64,000 nt of DNA from Hymenobacter terrenus (GCF_000972495.1 NZ_LATM01000001.1:1009085-1073084), one strand, 5' to 3'. Counted from the stretch's first letter, positions 1 to 8,963 are shown. The notes: generated by a model not told the origin, from the sequence alone. Translations and numbers: made by a program.

Positions 1-29
1 AAAAAAGCCAGCCCGGTGGGGCTGGCTTT
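1..29 (-). terminator. terminator of tRNA-Leu
   Basis: On the minus strand a GC-rich hairpin (AAAGCCAGCCC, short loop, GGGCTGGCTTT) is followed by a run of T. It lies directly downstream of the tRNA-Leu 3' end and fits a Rho-independent terminator. Confidence 0.75.
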
Positions 30-35
30 AAAACG

Positions 36-117
36 TGCGCTCGGGGAGACTCGAACTCCCACACCTTGCGGAACTGCCGCCTGAAGACAGCGCGTCTACC
101 AATTTCGCCACAAGCGC
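36..117 (-). tRNA. tRNA-Leu (anticodon CAG)
   Basis: The minus strand folds as a class II tRNA. The acceptor arm is GCGCTTG paired with CGAGCGC, with one G-T pair. The D arm contains the AATTGGTAGACGC block typical of leucine tRNAs. The anticodon stem CTGTC/GGCAG encloses the loop TTCAGGC, whose anticodon is CAG. A long variable arm follows, then the T arm GGGAG-TTCGAGT-CTCCC. The discriminator is A and CCA is not encoded. The anticodon reads CUG leucine codons, which are abundant in this GC-rich sequence. Confidence 0.93.
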
Positions 118-172
118 ATGCTGGGCTAAAAAGCCGCTCTCCCTGGTTAGGAAGTGCGGCCTTTTGATGGTG

Positions 173-204
173 CAAAGATATAGCTTCAAATTGCACCAAC
201 GCAA
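173..204 (-). promoter_or_regulatory. Bacteroidota-type promoter of tRNA-Leu
   Basis: On the minus strand TTG (complement of 202-204) is followed after 21 bases by TATCTTTG (complement of 173-180). This matches the Bacteroidota consensus TTG-N17-23-TAnnTTTG. It sits about 55 bases upstream of the tRNA 5' end. The call rests on the motif alone. Confidence 0.5.
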
Positions 205-309
205 TACCAGAGCCTATTTTTTCGCGTTTAATCGGTGTCACGTGGCGCCGGCAATTGTTTTTCAGTTACTTGCCAGCCCATTTTTTTTATAGCTACAGCT
301 ACACACCTC

Positions 310-1010
310 ATGCCTGACCTGCCCACTGATGCCTTTGGCTCTTCAGTGAATATTGAGCAACCCTACGGCTTCGACCGAGTGGCGTGGGTTTATGATGCTT
401 TGGCTGGCTTAGTGTTTGGGTCAGCACTCAAAGAGGCCCAACGGGCGGCGCTAGCTGGGTTACCTGGTAGGAGCCCGCATGTGCTTATTCTGGGTGGTGG
501 CACAGGCTGGGTGCTGACGGAAGTGCTCCGCCGTTGTCCCGAGGCAACTATTTTGTATCTGGAGGCCTCGCCGAAGATGCTGGCTTACGCTGAAAGCCGC
601 TTACTTCATGAATGCTCACAGGCAATGGGGCAGGTTGCGTTTCGGCATGGCACTCAGGCCGCACTTTGCCCAACCGAGCGCTTCGATGCAATTATCACTT
701 TTTTTGTACTCGACTGTATTGCGCGGGCTGATATTGATGCGGCTTTGGCACAGTTGCGGGCAGCCCAGCGGCCCGGCGCTCCGTGGCTACTGGCTGATTT
801 TAGGCCGGCCCGGCGTGGTTGGCACCGGGTTCTACTCGCCTCTATGTACGCTTTTTTCGATTTACAACTGGGTTACGGGCACGGGAGCTGACAGACTTTT
901 CCTTGGCCTTGGGCCGCTTGGGATTGGTGCCTACCAGCCGTAAAACTTTTTTTGCCGAAGCCATAGAAGCTGTGATTTTCGCTGAAAAGCCGATTCTGCT
1001 TCAACCCTAG
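310..1010 (+). pseudogene. class I SAM-dependent methyltransferase, frameshifted
   Basis: From the ATG at 310 the reading frame encodes a Rossmann-type methyltransferase. It has the glycine-rich SAM motif I (VLILGGGTGWVL), an acidic ribose-binding strand (ILYLEASPKML), and a motif IV-like stretch (DAIITFFVLDCI). The frame ends prematurely at 891 with an unrelated tail. The expected C-terminus (RFFRFTTGLRARELTDFS and so on, to 1010) is present in another frame. Inserting one base near 847-851, for example TACCGC instead of TACGC, joins the two halves into a normal-length protein of about 233 residues. The gene is therefore either inactivated by a one-base deletion or carries a sequencing error. 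The substrate cannot be told. It stands alone, with a promoter-like region upstream shared with the divergent tRNA. Confidence 0.7.
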
Positions 1011-1172
1011 TATCTAGCAATACTATTTCTATGAGCAAAAACATGATTTTATCATTACTAAACCGCATATACTAAGCGAGTCCAAAGCTCTTATTGTAAA
1101 TTTCCCGCAACTTTGCAGCTTACCCTGACTCAATGTTACTGCTTCAGTCCTTGATTACATATTATTTTGCCC

Positions 1173-3362
1173 ATGAAACACACTAGTACTATCCTATTAG
1201 CCTTGACTTTAGGGGCCTCCGGGGCTCACGCTCAAACTAAACCCACTCCCCCGGCTAAAGCCCAGGCACCTATTACAGCAAAGCCCTTGGTGAAGGCCCC
1301 AGCACCAATTAAAGCGGCACCAGCTAAGCCGTTAGCGCCGACGAAAGCTGCGCCAGTAGGCAAGGCTCCGGCACCAGCAGCCAAGGCTCCTCTACCGGCG
1401 GCCAAGACACCATTGCCGACGGCTAAAATACCAGTGTCGGCGGATAAAACCCCGGTCCCAGCTAAAGCTCCCGCCCCAGTGAAGGCTACCGAACCCGTGA
1501 CTACGCAAGACCAGGAGCCAGTAGCCGCTCCTGCGCCGGTTAAAGCGTCGGCGCCGGCTGCGCCGAAGGCCGATACAGGGCCGGCAGTGCGCTATACCAT
1601 GGCGTTTGCCAATGCAGTACACCACGAGGCCAAGGTAACGGCCACATTTACCGGGCTGCCCGCCGGGCCGCTGCACGTACGCATGGCCCGTAGCTCGCCA
1701 GGACGCTATTCTCTGCACGATTTCTCGAAGAATGTGTACTACGTGGTTGCAACTGATGGTGCTAACCACCCTTTACCCCTCGACCGGCCTGACCCTTACG
1801 GCTGGGACGTAACGCCATCGAGCGACGGCACGGTGATATTTAGCTACACCCTTTACGGCGACCGCACCGACGGCACCTACGTGGGCATCGACCAGCAGCA
1901 CGCTCACCTCAACATGCCGGCTGCGCTGTGCTACGCCCTGGGGTTGGAGGGCCGCCAGACAGAGCTAAAATTTGAACTGCCAGCCGGTTGGAAAGTAGCC
2001 ACCCAGCTTCGGCAAGGCAGTGACAAAACGGTGTTTACGGCCCCCAACATGCAGTACCTCATGGACAGCCCGGTCTCGCTGGGCGTACAGCAGGTCCGTA
2101 GCTGGCAGGAGGGCGACCAGACTATTGAGATGGCGACCTTATACCAGGGGCCAGCAGCAGAAGTGGATGCTTTCGCCAAGAAAGTACAGAAAGTGGTGAA
2201 GGAGGAAAAGGCCGTTTTTGGCGAGTTGCCTACTTTTGACTTTGCACGGTATACCTTCATTGCCAACTATCTGAGCCAGGCCACAACCGACGGCATGGAA
2301 CACCGCAACTCGACTTCGCTGACCAGCTCGCGCCCCTTGCGCGATGAGGACGCGACTAAAAATCTGGGCACAGTGGCTCACGAGTTCTTTCACTCCTGGA
2401 ACGTGGAGCGGCTGCGCCCGCGCGACCTGGAGCCGTTTGATTTCCAGCGAGCAAATATGAGCGACGCCTTGTGGTTTGCTGAGGGATTCACCCAGTATTA
2501 CGGCCGACTGTCGCTGCGCCGGGCGAAGCTGATTGAAGATGAAGAGTTTTTTGACGACATCAGCCGGTGGGTGAACTTGCGCCAGAACAGCCCCGGGGCC
2601 CGCTATGCATCAGCCATCGACATGAGCCGCCAAGCCACGTTCAATGATGGAGCGGCCAGCATTGACCCAACCAACAAGGTAAACACCTACTTGTCGTACT
2701 ACGACCAAGGGGCAGGCCTGGCACTGATACTCGATTTGCAACTGCGCCAGTCTCATCGCTCCTCGCTCGACAAATTTATGCAGGCCGTGTGGCAGCAGTA
2801 TGGCAAGAAACAGGAAAACTATGCCCCAGTTACCCCTTACACGGTCAAGGACTTGCAGCGGGTGCTAGGCGAAGTAAGCAGAGACACGGTGTTTGCCAGC
2901 CGCTTTTTCCGGATCTACGTGTACGGTCGCGAGCAACCCCGCTTCAGCGAGAATCTGCTGGTGGCGGGCCTGGCCGTGATTCCGACCCGCGTGCTGGGCG
3001 CGGCCCTGCCCCGGCAGGTTGAGTTTGACGACGAAGGCCGCTGTATCGTGGCTTATAATGCGCAAATCGGTTCGGGCCTGTACAAAGCGGGCATCGACCG
3101 TGGCGACCAGATTGTGGTGCTCGATGGCAAGGAAATTAAAAGTGCCGGCGACCTCGACGCCGTGTTGCACACCCACTCGCCCAGCGACGTGGTGTTTGTG
3201 AAAGTAAAAACCCGGGGCGGAGTAGAAAGAACCACTCAGCTCATCCTCGCCGAAGACCCTAACGTGCAGGTAAAGCCCGTAGAATCGGTGGAGAAGATGG
3301 TGTACTCAACCAACCAAAAAGCATTGCGCGAGGCATGGCTAGCGAGCCAGGCTTCTAACTAA
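1173..3362 (+). CDS. M61 family peptidase with PDZ domain
   Basis: The product is a 729-residue secreted metallopeptidase of family M61 (glycyl aminopeptidase type). It begins with a signal peptide cleaved around AHAQ (residue 21). Residues about 25-130 are a low-complexity Ala/Pro/Lys linker of repeated KAPAP-type units. An N-terminal M61 beta domain follows, then the zinc site HEFFH (H403, E404, H407) in the family context HEFFHSWNVERLRP. The third ligand is probably E437 in FAEGFTQYYG. A PDZ domain is at the C-terminus, where GIDRGDQIVVLDGKEI is recognisable. The ATG at 1173 is preferred to an upstream TTG because it opens directly into the signal peptide. The gene is monocistronic and followed by a hairpin terminator. 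The linker is unusual for the family and may span or bind the cell wall, which is inference. Confidence 0.9.
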   Translation: MKHTSTILLALTLGASGAHAQTKPTPPAKAQAPITAKPLVKAPAPIKAAPAKPLAPTKAAPVGKAPAPAAKAPLPAAKTPLPTAKIPVSADKTPVPAKAPAPVKATEPVTTQDQEPVAAPAPVKASAPAAPKADTGPAVRYTMAFANAVHHEAKVTATFTGLPAGPLHVRMARSSPGRYSLHDFSKNVYYVVATDGANHPLPLDRPDPYGWDVTPSSDGTVIFSYTLYGDRTDGTYVGIDQQHAHLNMPAALCYALGLEGRQTELKFELPAGWKVATQLRQGSDKTVFTAPNMQYLMDSPVSLGVQQVRSWQEGDQTIEMATLYQGPAAEVDAFAKKVQKVVKEEKAVFGELPTFDFARYTFIANYLSQATTDGMEHRNSTSLTSSRPLRDEDATKNLGTVAHEFFHSWNVERLRPRDLEPFDFQRANMSDALWFAEGFTQYYGRLSLRRAKLIEDEEFFDDISRWVNLRQNSPGARYASAIDMSRQATFNDGAASIDPTNKVNTYLSYYDQGAGLALILDLQLRQSHRSSLDKFMQAVWQQYGKKQENYAPVTPYTVKDLQRVLGEVSRDTVFASRFFRIYVYGREQPRFSENLLVAGLAVIPTRVLGAALPRQVEFDDEGRCIVAYNAQIGSGLYKAGIDRGDQIVVLDGKEIKSAGDLDAVLHTHSPSDVVFVKVKTRGGVERTTQLILAEDPNVQVKPVESVEKMVYSTNQKALREAWLASQASN

Positions 3363-3421
3363 TTCGGAATCGGTATTCATGGTGTGGGAACCCCACTCCC
3401 GCCATGAATAACAACTCTGAC

Positions 3422-3476
3422 AAGGCCCCACTGGGCCGGCGCTGCATGTTGCAGCCCGGTTTAGTGGGGCTTTTTG
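3422..3476 (+). terminator. terminator after the M61 peptidase
   Basis: The arms GCCCCACT (3425-3432) and AGTGGGGC (3463-3470) enclose a further structured loop and are followed by TTTTT. A second small hairpin, ATTCATGG / CCATGAAT at 3375-3409, precedes it. Confidence 0.65.
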
Positions 3477-3628
3477 TCGCGCTTGCTTCCCCAGCAGCCG
3501 GATTACCATATATCTTTACCGTTGAACTCCTGAAGGCACTTTTTAGCCAGTCTCTTACTGACATTATTCTTGTTGCATTTCGACGACTTCATTCACCATT
3601 CACCTTATCTCCTATTCCCTTACTTTCC

Positions 3629-4324
3629 ATGGAAATTTTCGATAAGCTTACCAACGCCGCAAAAGAATTTTTTATTGAGCCTGAGGAAGGGGGAGCCGCT
3701 CCAACTAACCCGCCTACGACTCAGTATGGCGCCCCAGCCCAGTCGGCCCCGCATACGCCGGCCGCAGCCTTTGCCGCTCCGGCCGTGACGCAGGCCGAGC
3801 AACGCCACCTCGACCACATTGCGGGCCTGCTGGCCGGCAATGGCAAGGATTTCGGGGCTTATATGAAGATGGTGAAGAGCATGGCAGCTGCCGGCATGGC
3901 GGGCCCTCTGCTCTATCAAACTGCTTTCAATGCGTTTTCGGCCGTGAACGGTGGTACGGTGCCGGCCTTACTGGCTTCGGCCGCGCAGTTTGAGCAGGCC
4001 CTGGCCGCCGACCGCGATAAGGTGCTGGCCCGCCACCGCGAGAAAATGGGCGAAGCAAACGCGCCGGGTGCCACCGCCAGCACCGTGGTACAGCTCACGG
4101 CCCAGGAAAAAAAGCTGGCCGCCGACTTGGCCGAACTCACCCGCCAGCTCCAGGCCAAGCAGCAACAGCTATTGCAAACCCAGCAGCAGCTGGCCGAAGA
4201 GCGCCAGAAGACCCAGGCCGCGCTAGCCTCCTACGAACTGGCCAATTCGACCGCGCTCACCGAGCTACAGGCCCACCATAAGGCCGCCCAAGCCTTTCTC
4301 AACGCCAGTGGCACCGCTAAATAA
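3629..4324 (+). CDS. coiled-coil protein, first gene of PspA/ABC operon
   Basis: This 231-residue protein was not assigned to a named family. The start MEIFDKLTNAAKEFF is chosen because the longer frame upstream runs through the terminator region. Residues about 20-55 are Pro/Ala-rich. Residues 55-130 form an alpha-helical core (HLDHIAGLLAGNGKDFGAY and following). Residues about 145-220 are a strong Gln/Ala/Glu-rich coiled coil. There is no signal peptide or membrane segment, so a cytoplasmic location is likely. It is 17 bases upstream of a PspA-like gene and presumably cotranscribed with it. A coiled-coil partner of the membrane-bound PspA-like protein is a reasonable guess, but no function can be read from the sequence. 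Confidence 0.75.
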   Translation: MEIFDKLTNAAKEFFIEPEEGGAAPTNPPTTQYGAPAQSAPHTPAAAFAAPAVTQAEQRHLDHIAGLLAGNGKDFGAYMKMVKSMAAAGMAGPLLYQTAFNAFSAVNGGTVPALLASAAQFEQALAADRDKVLARHREKMGEANAPGATASTVVQLTAQEKKLAADLAELTRQLQAKQQQLLQTQQQLAEERQKTQAALASYELANSTALTELQAHHKAAQAFLNASGTAK

Positions 4325-4341
4325 TCTTTTTCTCTGACTTG

Positions 4342-5337
4342 ATGAATACACCTTTACTAGGCCCGCCGTCGCCGGCCGACGGCCTGCCCTCCTGGCAAAA
4401 ACCTGAAAAAGTAGCCGCCTGGGCTTTCGTAGCGCTGCTTGCGGGCATGGGCGTGTACTACTGGGGCTTGATTGTACCTTATCTGGTTGATATCGTTTTT
4501 GATACGGTGAAGCTAGGAATTGGCCTCGGCATGCTCTTCGTGCTGTTTTTGCTGGCTACCAACAAGCGCATCAAAGCGGGCTTATGGTACCTGGGTCAGC
4601 GCATTTTCCGGACCGCCGCCAGCTTGTTCGTCAATACCGACCCCATCGGCATCATGGAGGACTACATCTCGAACACCGAGAAAGAAGCCCGCAACATGGA
4701 AGAAGAAGTGGGCCATATTGAAGGAGCCAACGAGTTGGTGAAGCGCAAGATGGACGCCAACCGCACCCAGATGCAGGAGTATCTGGCCCTGGCCGACTCA
4801 GCCCTCCGCCAGGGGGAAAAAGACAGCGCCGACAGCTACGCCTCGCGCGCCGCACAGCTCGAAGACTACAACCGCCGCCTGCAGCCGATGGCCACCACCA
4901 CGGCCAATGTGACGCTAGTGATGCGCCAGATTCTGAAAGCCGCCCTCCGGCAGATTGATAATTCCAAGTTCAAGGTCAACCTGCTCAAGGACGAGTACGA
5001 GTTGGTGAAGCGCACGAGCTCGGGTATGCGGGCGGCGATGAACATTCTGCGGGGCGACCCGGACAAGAAGTACTTCTTCGACCTGGCCACCGACCGCGTG
5101 GCCCAGGACATGGCCCAGCAGCTCGGCCAAATCAAGCAGGCCATGCGCTATTCCCAGGAGTTCGTCAAGGAAATGGACATCCAGAACGGGGTGATGAGCG
5201 AGAAGGGCCAGCGCCTGCTCGATAAATACCAGAAAGGCGAGTTCAATGCCATCATGAATAATGAGCAGCCGGTGCGCATGACGGTGGCCGCTACCACCAA
5301 GGCGACGGACGACGCCTACGGCAAGCTGCTCGACTAA
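4342..5337 (+). CDS. PspA/IM30-like membrane-anchored coiled-coil protein
   Basis: This 331-residue protein has two hydrophobic segments near the N-terminus (about residues 30-50 and 58-76). A long helical region resembling PspA/IM30 (phage-shock protein A / Vipp1) follows. Features of that resemblance are the amphipathic stretch LFVNTDPIGIMEDYI, continuous charged helices, and repeated use of Lys/Glu/Gln/Ala. Classical PspA lacks transmembrane segments, so this is a variant tethered to the inner membrane. It lies between the coiled-coil gene at 3629 and the solute-binding/OmpA gene at 5427. PspA proteins are known to maintain membrane integrity under stress, and here the context ties that role to an ABC transporter. 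The PspA assignment is by pattern and could be confirmed by profile search. Confidence 0.75.
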   Translation: MNTPLLGPPSPADGLPSWQKPEKVAAWAFVALLAGMGVYYWGLIVPYLVDIVFDTVKLGIGLGMLFVLFLLATNKRIKAGLWYLGQRIFRTAASLFVNTDPIGIMEDYISNTEKEARNMEEEVGHIEGANELVKRKMDANRTQMQEYLALADSALRQGEKDSADSYASRAAQLEDYNRRLQPMATTTANVTLVMRQILKAALRQIDNSKFKVNLLKDEYELVKRTSSGMRAAMNILRGDPDKKYFFDLATDRVAQDMAQQLGQIKQAMRYSQEFVKEMDIQNGVMSEKGQRLLDKYQKGEFNAIMNNEQPVRMTVAATTKATDDAYGKLLD

Positions 5338-5339
5338 AT

Positions 5340-5380
5340 CACGGATTTAGCCGGGTTTTTCAGATTTCACGGATTAATTA
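5340..5380. repeat. degenerate ACGGATTT-type repeat remnant
   Basis: The gap between the PspA-like and OmpA-fusion genes contains CACGGATTTAGCCGG...TTTCAGATTTCACGGATT. It resembles the repeat family that forms the intact inverted repeat at 50046-50260. A shorter remnant (TTTTTCAGATTTCG) lies near 23175. Confidence 0.4.
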
Positions 5381-5426
5381 GTTGCGCTACTCTGGGCGCG
5401 GCTTCGAATTTACTTTTTTACTTTTC

Positions 5427-7205
5427 ATGACCACTCGCGGTAAAGTTCTCATCGCCATCATTGTCCTCGTAGGCTTGTATTTTGGCATCAATAAACTCAC
5501 TTCCAGCAACCTGCTTTTTAAGAAAGCCGCTACGGAGTCGGTTCTGCTCAACTCGATTGAACTGCCCGCAGCGACGGGGGGCAATGGCGTCAACGTAGTG
5601 GTGCCGCTGGCGGCCCTGCCCGGCTCGGAGCCCGCCGAAAAGGGCACGCCGGTAGTATGGGAGGTGATGGCCTGGAATAGCCAGATGGCCGGCATGCTGG
5701 CCAACGGGGGTCAGCGCTCCACTACTGGCTCGGCCATGGCCGCTAATGGCCTGGATATGCAGATTGTGCGTCAGGATGACGTGTCGAAAATGCAGGCCGA
5801 CCTCGTGAAAAACGCGGCCGATTTATCTGCCAACCCGGCCACGCCTGGTTTGATTGTGAGCATCATGGGCGACGGGCTGCCGGGTTTTTCGGCGGTGCAG
5901 GAGGAGTTGAAGAAAGCTGGTACGCAGCTGCAAATCATCCCCTACAGCGTGGGCAAGTCCTTTGGCGAAGACAAGCTGATGGGCCCGAAAGAGTGGCTGG
6001 AAAATCCTAAGCTGGCCTTGGGTAAAACCATTGCTTGCTACCTGCGCGACGGCGACCAGAACATCGCCCTGAAGTGGTGTTCAGACAACGCCCTGAAGGT
6101 GAACCCCGACGAAACGACCTACGACCCGCAGGCCGTCAACTTTATGGCCGCCAGCGATTTTCTGGTAGCCGCCGAGAAGTACATCCTTGGTAAGCCAGAG
6201 AGCCGCGATAAAATTGTGGACGGCAAGAATACGGGCGTGAAAGTAGATGTGGTGGCCGATGCCGTGGCCACCTGGACGCCCGGCGACGTGAACATTGCCA
6301 AGCAGAAAGGCGGCCTCGTGAGCATTGTATCGACTAAAGAATACAGCAACCAGATGCCCAACATTATGGTGACGACCAAGCGCTGGTACGACGCCCACCA
6401 GAAGGAAGTAGAAGGCATTATGCTGGCCCATGCCGTGGCCGGCGACCAAGTAAAATCGCACCCCGAGGCCCTGGCTCGCGCCGCCGAGATTTCGGCGGAA
6501 GTGTATGGCGATAAGGATAAGAACGGCGCCTACTGGCTGAAGTACTACAAGGGCGTGGCCGAGGCTGACCGCAACGGCGACGTAGTGGAATTGGGCGGCA
6601 GCAAGGCCTTCAACTTCGCCGACAACCTGAACCTGTTTGGTCTCAACGAGGGGGGCACCAATATTTATGCCTCGGTTTACAAGGCCTTTGGCGACGTGCA
6701 GAGTAAGCTTTATCCGAAGGAATTGCCCAGCTACGTGCCGCTCGACCAGATGCTGGACCTCGCGCCGCTGCGCAACATCCAAGCGCGCTACAAAGGCAAG
6801 ACTGTGGCCCCGGCCGAAACCCAAAAGTTTGCCGCTGGTGATGAAATCCGCCGCAACGTGAGCAAGCGCGCCTGGAACATTGAGTTCAACAGCGGCAAGA
6901 GCACCTTCACCCCTGCCGCCGAACGCGAACTGAGCAACCTGTTCGATGACCTGGTGGTAGCCGGCAGCCTGAAAGTAGCCGTGCACGGCCACACCGATAA
7001 TTCCGGCGACCCCCAGGCCAACCAGCAGCTCTCCGAAGACCGCGCCATGGCCGTGCGTCAGTGGCTGGAGCGCAAGAGCAAAAGTGCCTTCCCCGACGGC
7101 CGCGTCCAGGTGTATGCCCACGGCGCTACCGAGCCGGTGGCTAGTAATACGACTCCCGACGGCAAAGCCAAGAATCGCCGCGTAGAAATCATGCTGGGCA
7201 ACTAA
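5427..7205 (+). CDS. ABC solute-binding protein fused to OmpA domain
   Basis: This 592-residue protein has three parts. Residues about 5-25 are an uncleaved-looking hydrophobic anchor (VLIAIIVLVGLYFGI) without a lipobox. Residues about 55-440 resemble periplasmic binding proteins of the NrtA/phosphonate/NMT1 type, with VVWEVMAWNSQMAGM near the start and helices typical of the second lobe. Residues about 480-592 form an OmpA C-terminal peptidoglycan-binding domain with VAVHGHTDNSGD, the SEDRAMAVRQWL helix and the final KNRRVEIML motif. The protein could bridge the inner membrane and the cell wall while feeding ligand to the permease encoded next. NCBI annotation uses the name phosphate ABC transporter substrate-binding/OmpA family protein for similar architectures. 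The ligand here is unknown. Confidence 0.85.
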   Translation: MTTRGKVLIAIIVLVGLYFGINKLTSSNLLFKKAATESVLLNSIELPAATGGNGVNVVVPLAALPGSEPAEKGTPVVWEVMAWNSQMAGMLANGGQRSTTGSAMAANGLDMQIVRQDDVSKMQADLVKNAADLSANPATPGLIVSIMGDGLPGFSAVQEELKKAGTQLQIIPYSVGKSFGEDKLMGPKEWLENPKLALGKTIACYLRDGDQNIALKWCSDNALKVNPDETTYDPQAVNFMAASDFLVAAEKYILGKPESRDKIVDGKNTGVKVDVVADAVATWTPGDVNIAKQKGGLVSIVSTKEYSNQMPNIMVTTKRWYDAHQKEVEGIMLAHAVAGDQVKSHPEALARAAEISAEVYGDKDKNGAYWLKYYKGVAEADRNGDVVELGGSKAFNFADNLNLFGLNEGGTNIYASVYKAFGDVQSKLYPKELPSYVPLDQMLDLAPLRNIQARYKGKTVAPAETQKFAAGDEIRRNVSKRAWNIEFNSGKSTFTPAAERELSNLFDDLVVAGSLKVAVHGHTDNSGDPQANQQLSEDRAMAVRQWLERKSKSAFPDGRVQVYAHGATEPVASNTTPDGKAKNRRVEIMLGN

Positions 7206-7359
7206 GCGCAACGCCTCGCCAAGTGTAAAACAGAGGTCTTACCAAATACGGAATGGCTGCCTGGCTTGGCGAAACTTGCCTTTTACTCGGAGGGCTATTC
7301 AACTTCCATCCAACACTTCGCGAAACTCACCTTTTAAACTTCGCGAAACCTTGCGCGCC

Positions 7360-8139
7360 ATGCTGAAAGACCTATTCGTTCCCAACGCCAAGCCGCGGCC
7401 CTCGGTGTTCCTCACGATGGTGGGATGCCAGGTGCTCTTCCTGCTACTGCTGTGGCTGTTTTACCCACTGCAGCTATTCCCAACGTTGGGCGAGGTTGGT
7501 ACTTCCTTCAAAGACCTCGTGACCACGCAGGGCCTGATTCAGGAACTGTGGGCCAGCCTGACCACGGCCCTTGGCGCGCTGGGAATTGCTACGGTGCTGG
7601 CGCTGGGCATCTCGTACCTGACAGCGTTGCCCTTCTTCCGGCCCATTGCCTACGCGGCCTCGAAGATGCGCTACCTGACCCTGACCGGCCTCACGTTTTT
7701 CATGGCCCTGCTGCTCAGCTCGGGCCATCAGGTCAAGCTCTCGGTGCTCGTGTTTGGAGCCACGGTGTATCTGGTGACGGGCATGACGAGTGCGATTCTG
7801 ACCACTACGCAGGAGGAGATGGACCATGCTCGCACCCTGGGCATGAGCGAGTGGCGCAGCTTTTACGAAGTGGTGGTACTGGGCAAGCTCGATGAGATGC
7901 TCGAAGTCGTACGCCAGAACTTCGCCATCATCTGGACCATGATTACCCTGGTTGAGACCCTTTACCAGTCCGAAGGCGGCATCGGCCTGCTGCTCTATAA
8001 GCAAAACCGCTACCTGCACCTGGCGGGGGTAGTGGCCATTCAACTCGTGATTCTGGCCACGGGCGCGGCGCAGGACTATCTTTTCGCGTTTTTACGCCGA
8101 CTGTTTTTTCCTTACTCCGAACTCAGTACGGCGAAATAA
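7360..8139 (+). CDS. ABC transporter permease
   Basis: This 259-residue inner-membrane protein has about five or six hydrophobic segments. It carries the cytoplasmic EAA-like loop of binding-protein-dependent permeases (DHARTLGMSEWRSFYEVVVL, about residues 155-175), which docks onto the ATPase. It belongs broadly with the SsuC/TauC/NrtB group. The ATG at 7360 is chosen because upstream in-frame sequence is not membrane-like. The stop codon overlaps the ATG of the ATPase gene by one base (TAATG), so translation is probably coupled. Together with the fused binding protein at 5427 and the ATPase at 8139 it completes an importer-type ABC system. Confidence 0.87.
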   Translation: MLKDLFVPNAKPRPSVFLTMVGCQVLFLLLLWLFYPLQLFPTLGEVGTSFKDLVTTQGLIQELWASLTTALGALGIATVLALGISYLTALPFFRPIAYAASKMRYLTLTGLTFFMALLLSSGHQVKLSVLVFGATVYLVTGMTSAILTTTQEEMDHARTLGMSEWRSFYEVVVLGKLDEMLEVVRQNFAIIWTMITLVETLYQSEGGIGLLLYKQNRYLHLAGVVAIQLVILATGAAQDYLFAFLRRLFFPYSELSTAK

Positions 8140-8963
8140 TGGCGGACCATTCTTACAAGGAGCCGATTCTGACGCTGCGGGATATTTCGATGCAGTTTGG
8201 CGGCGAAGTGGTGCTGCGCGACATCAGCCTCGATGTGCTCGACGTGGTGCGGCCGGGGGTGAACCAAGGCCAGGTGGTGGGGTTTTATGGTCGCTCGGGC
8301 ATTGGCAAGTCGGTGCTGTGCCGCATCATTGCGGGGCTGCTGCCGCCTACCACCGGCACCGTGCAGGTGGCTAATCCTCAGCGCCCCGTGTGCCCCGGCG
8401 ATGTCGGCTTCGTGCAGCAGCGCTACCCGCTTTTCAACCACCGCACGCTGCTCGACAACCTACTAGTGGCCGCCCAGCGCAAACACGCGCTCACCGAAGC
8501 AAAGGTCAAAGTGGAAGATTTCCTCGCCCGCTTCGATTTGGCCCAGCACCGCCGGAAATACCCAGCTCAGCTTTCGGGCGGGCAGCGTCAGCGGGCGGCC
8601 ATTGCCCAGCAGCTGCTCTGCTCCGAGCACCTCATCATTCTGGACGAGCCCTTTTCCGGACTCGACATTGCAATGATTGACGAGGTGAAAAAAATCATCA
8701 TTGAAGTAACCACCTCAAACGAGCTGAATACGGTCGTTATCGTCTCGCACGACTTGGCCACCACCACTGCCCTCTCGGACACGCTCTGGCTGCTCGGGCC
8801 CGAGCGCGACGCGGCCGGGCAGTGCATCACCGGGGCTACCATCACCAAAAATCACCAGTATAATCTCGCCGAAATGGGCTTGGCCTGGCAGCCCGGCATC
8901 CAGGCCAAGCCAGAGTTTGTACAGCTGATTGAACACCTGAAGGACGAAATCCGCAAGAGCTAA
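8139..8963 (+). CDS. ABC transporter ATP-binding protein
   Basis: This 274-residue nucleotide-binding subunit belongs to the nitrate/sulfonate/taurine type. Its motifs are Walker A GRSGIGKS (about residues 51-58), a Q-loop in VGFVQQRYPLF, signature LSGGQRQRAAIAQQLL (from about residue 145), Walker B HLIILDEP (about 164-171) and the H-loop VIVSHD. It is the last gene of the operon that starts at 3629. A C-terminal extension of roughly 40 residues (after NLAEMGLAWQPG) is present. No clear terminator follows. Confidence 0.9.
   Translation: MADHSYKEPILTLRDISMQFGGEVVLRDISLDVLDVVRPGVNQGQVVGFYGRSGIGKSVLCRIIAGLLPPTTGTVQVANPQRPVCPGDVGFVQQRYPLFNHRTLLDNLLVAAQRKHALTEAKVKVEDFLARFDLAQHRRKYPAQLSGGQRQRAAIAQQLLCSEHLIILDEPFSGLDIAMIDEVKKIIIEVTTSNELNTVVIVSHDLATTTALSDTLWLLGPERDAAGQCITGATITKNHQYNLAEMGLAWQPGIQAKPEFVQLIEHLKDEIRKS

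Noticed and set aside
3404..3628. longer N-terminus for the coiled-coil gene
   Set aside because: The frame crosses a terminator hairpin and encodes an unlikely lead. The ATG at 3629 is better.
6081..7211. 376-codon open frame on the minus strand opposite the OmpA fusion
   Set aside because: It is antisense to a gene with clear domains. Its protein is Val/His/Gly-rich without family motifs, as expected from the GC-rich codon bias.
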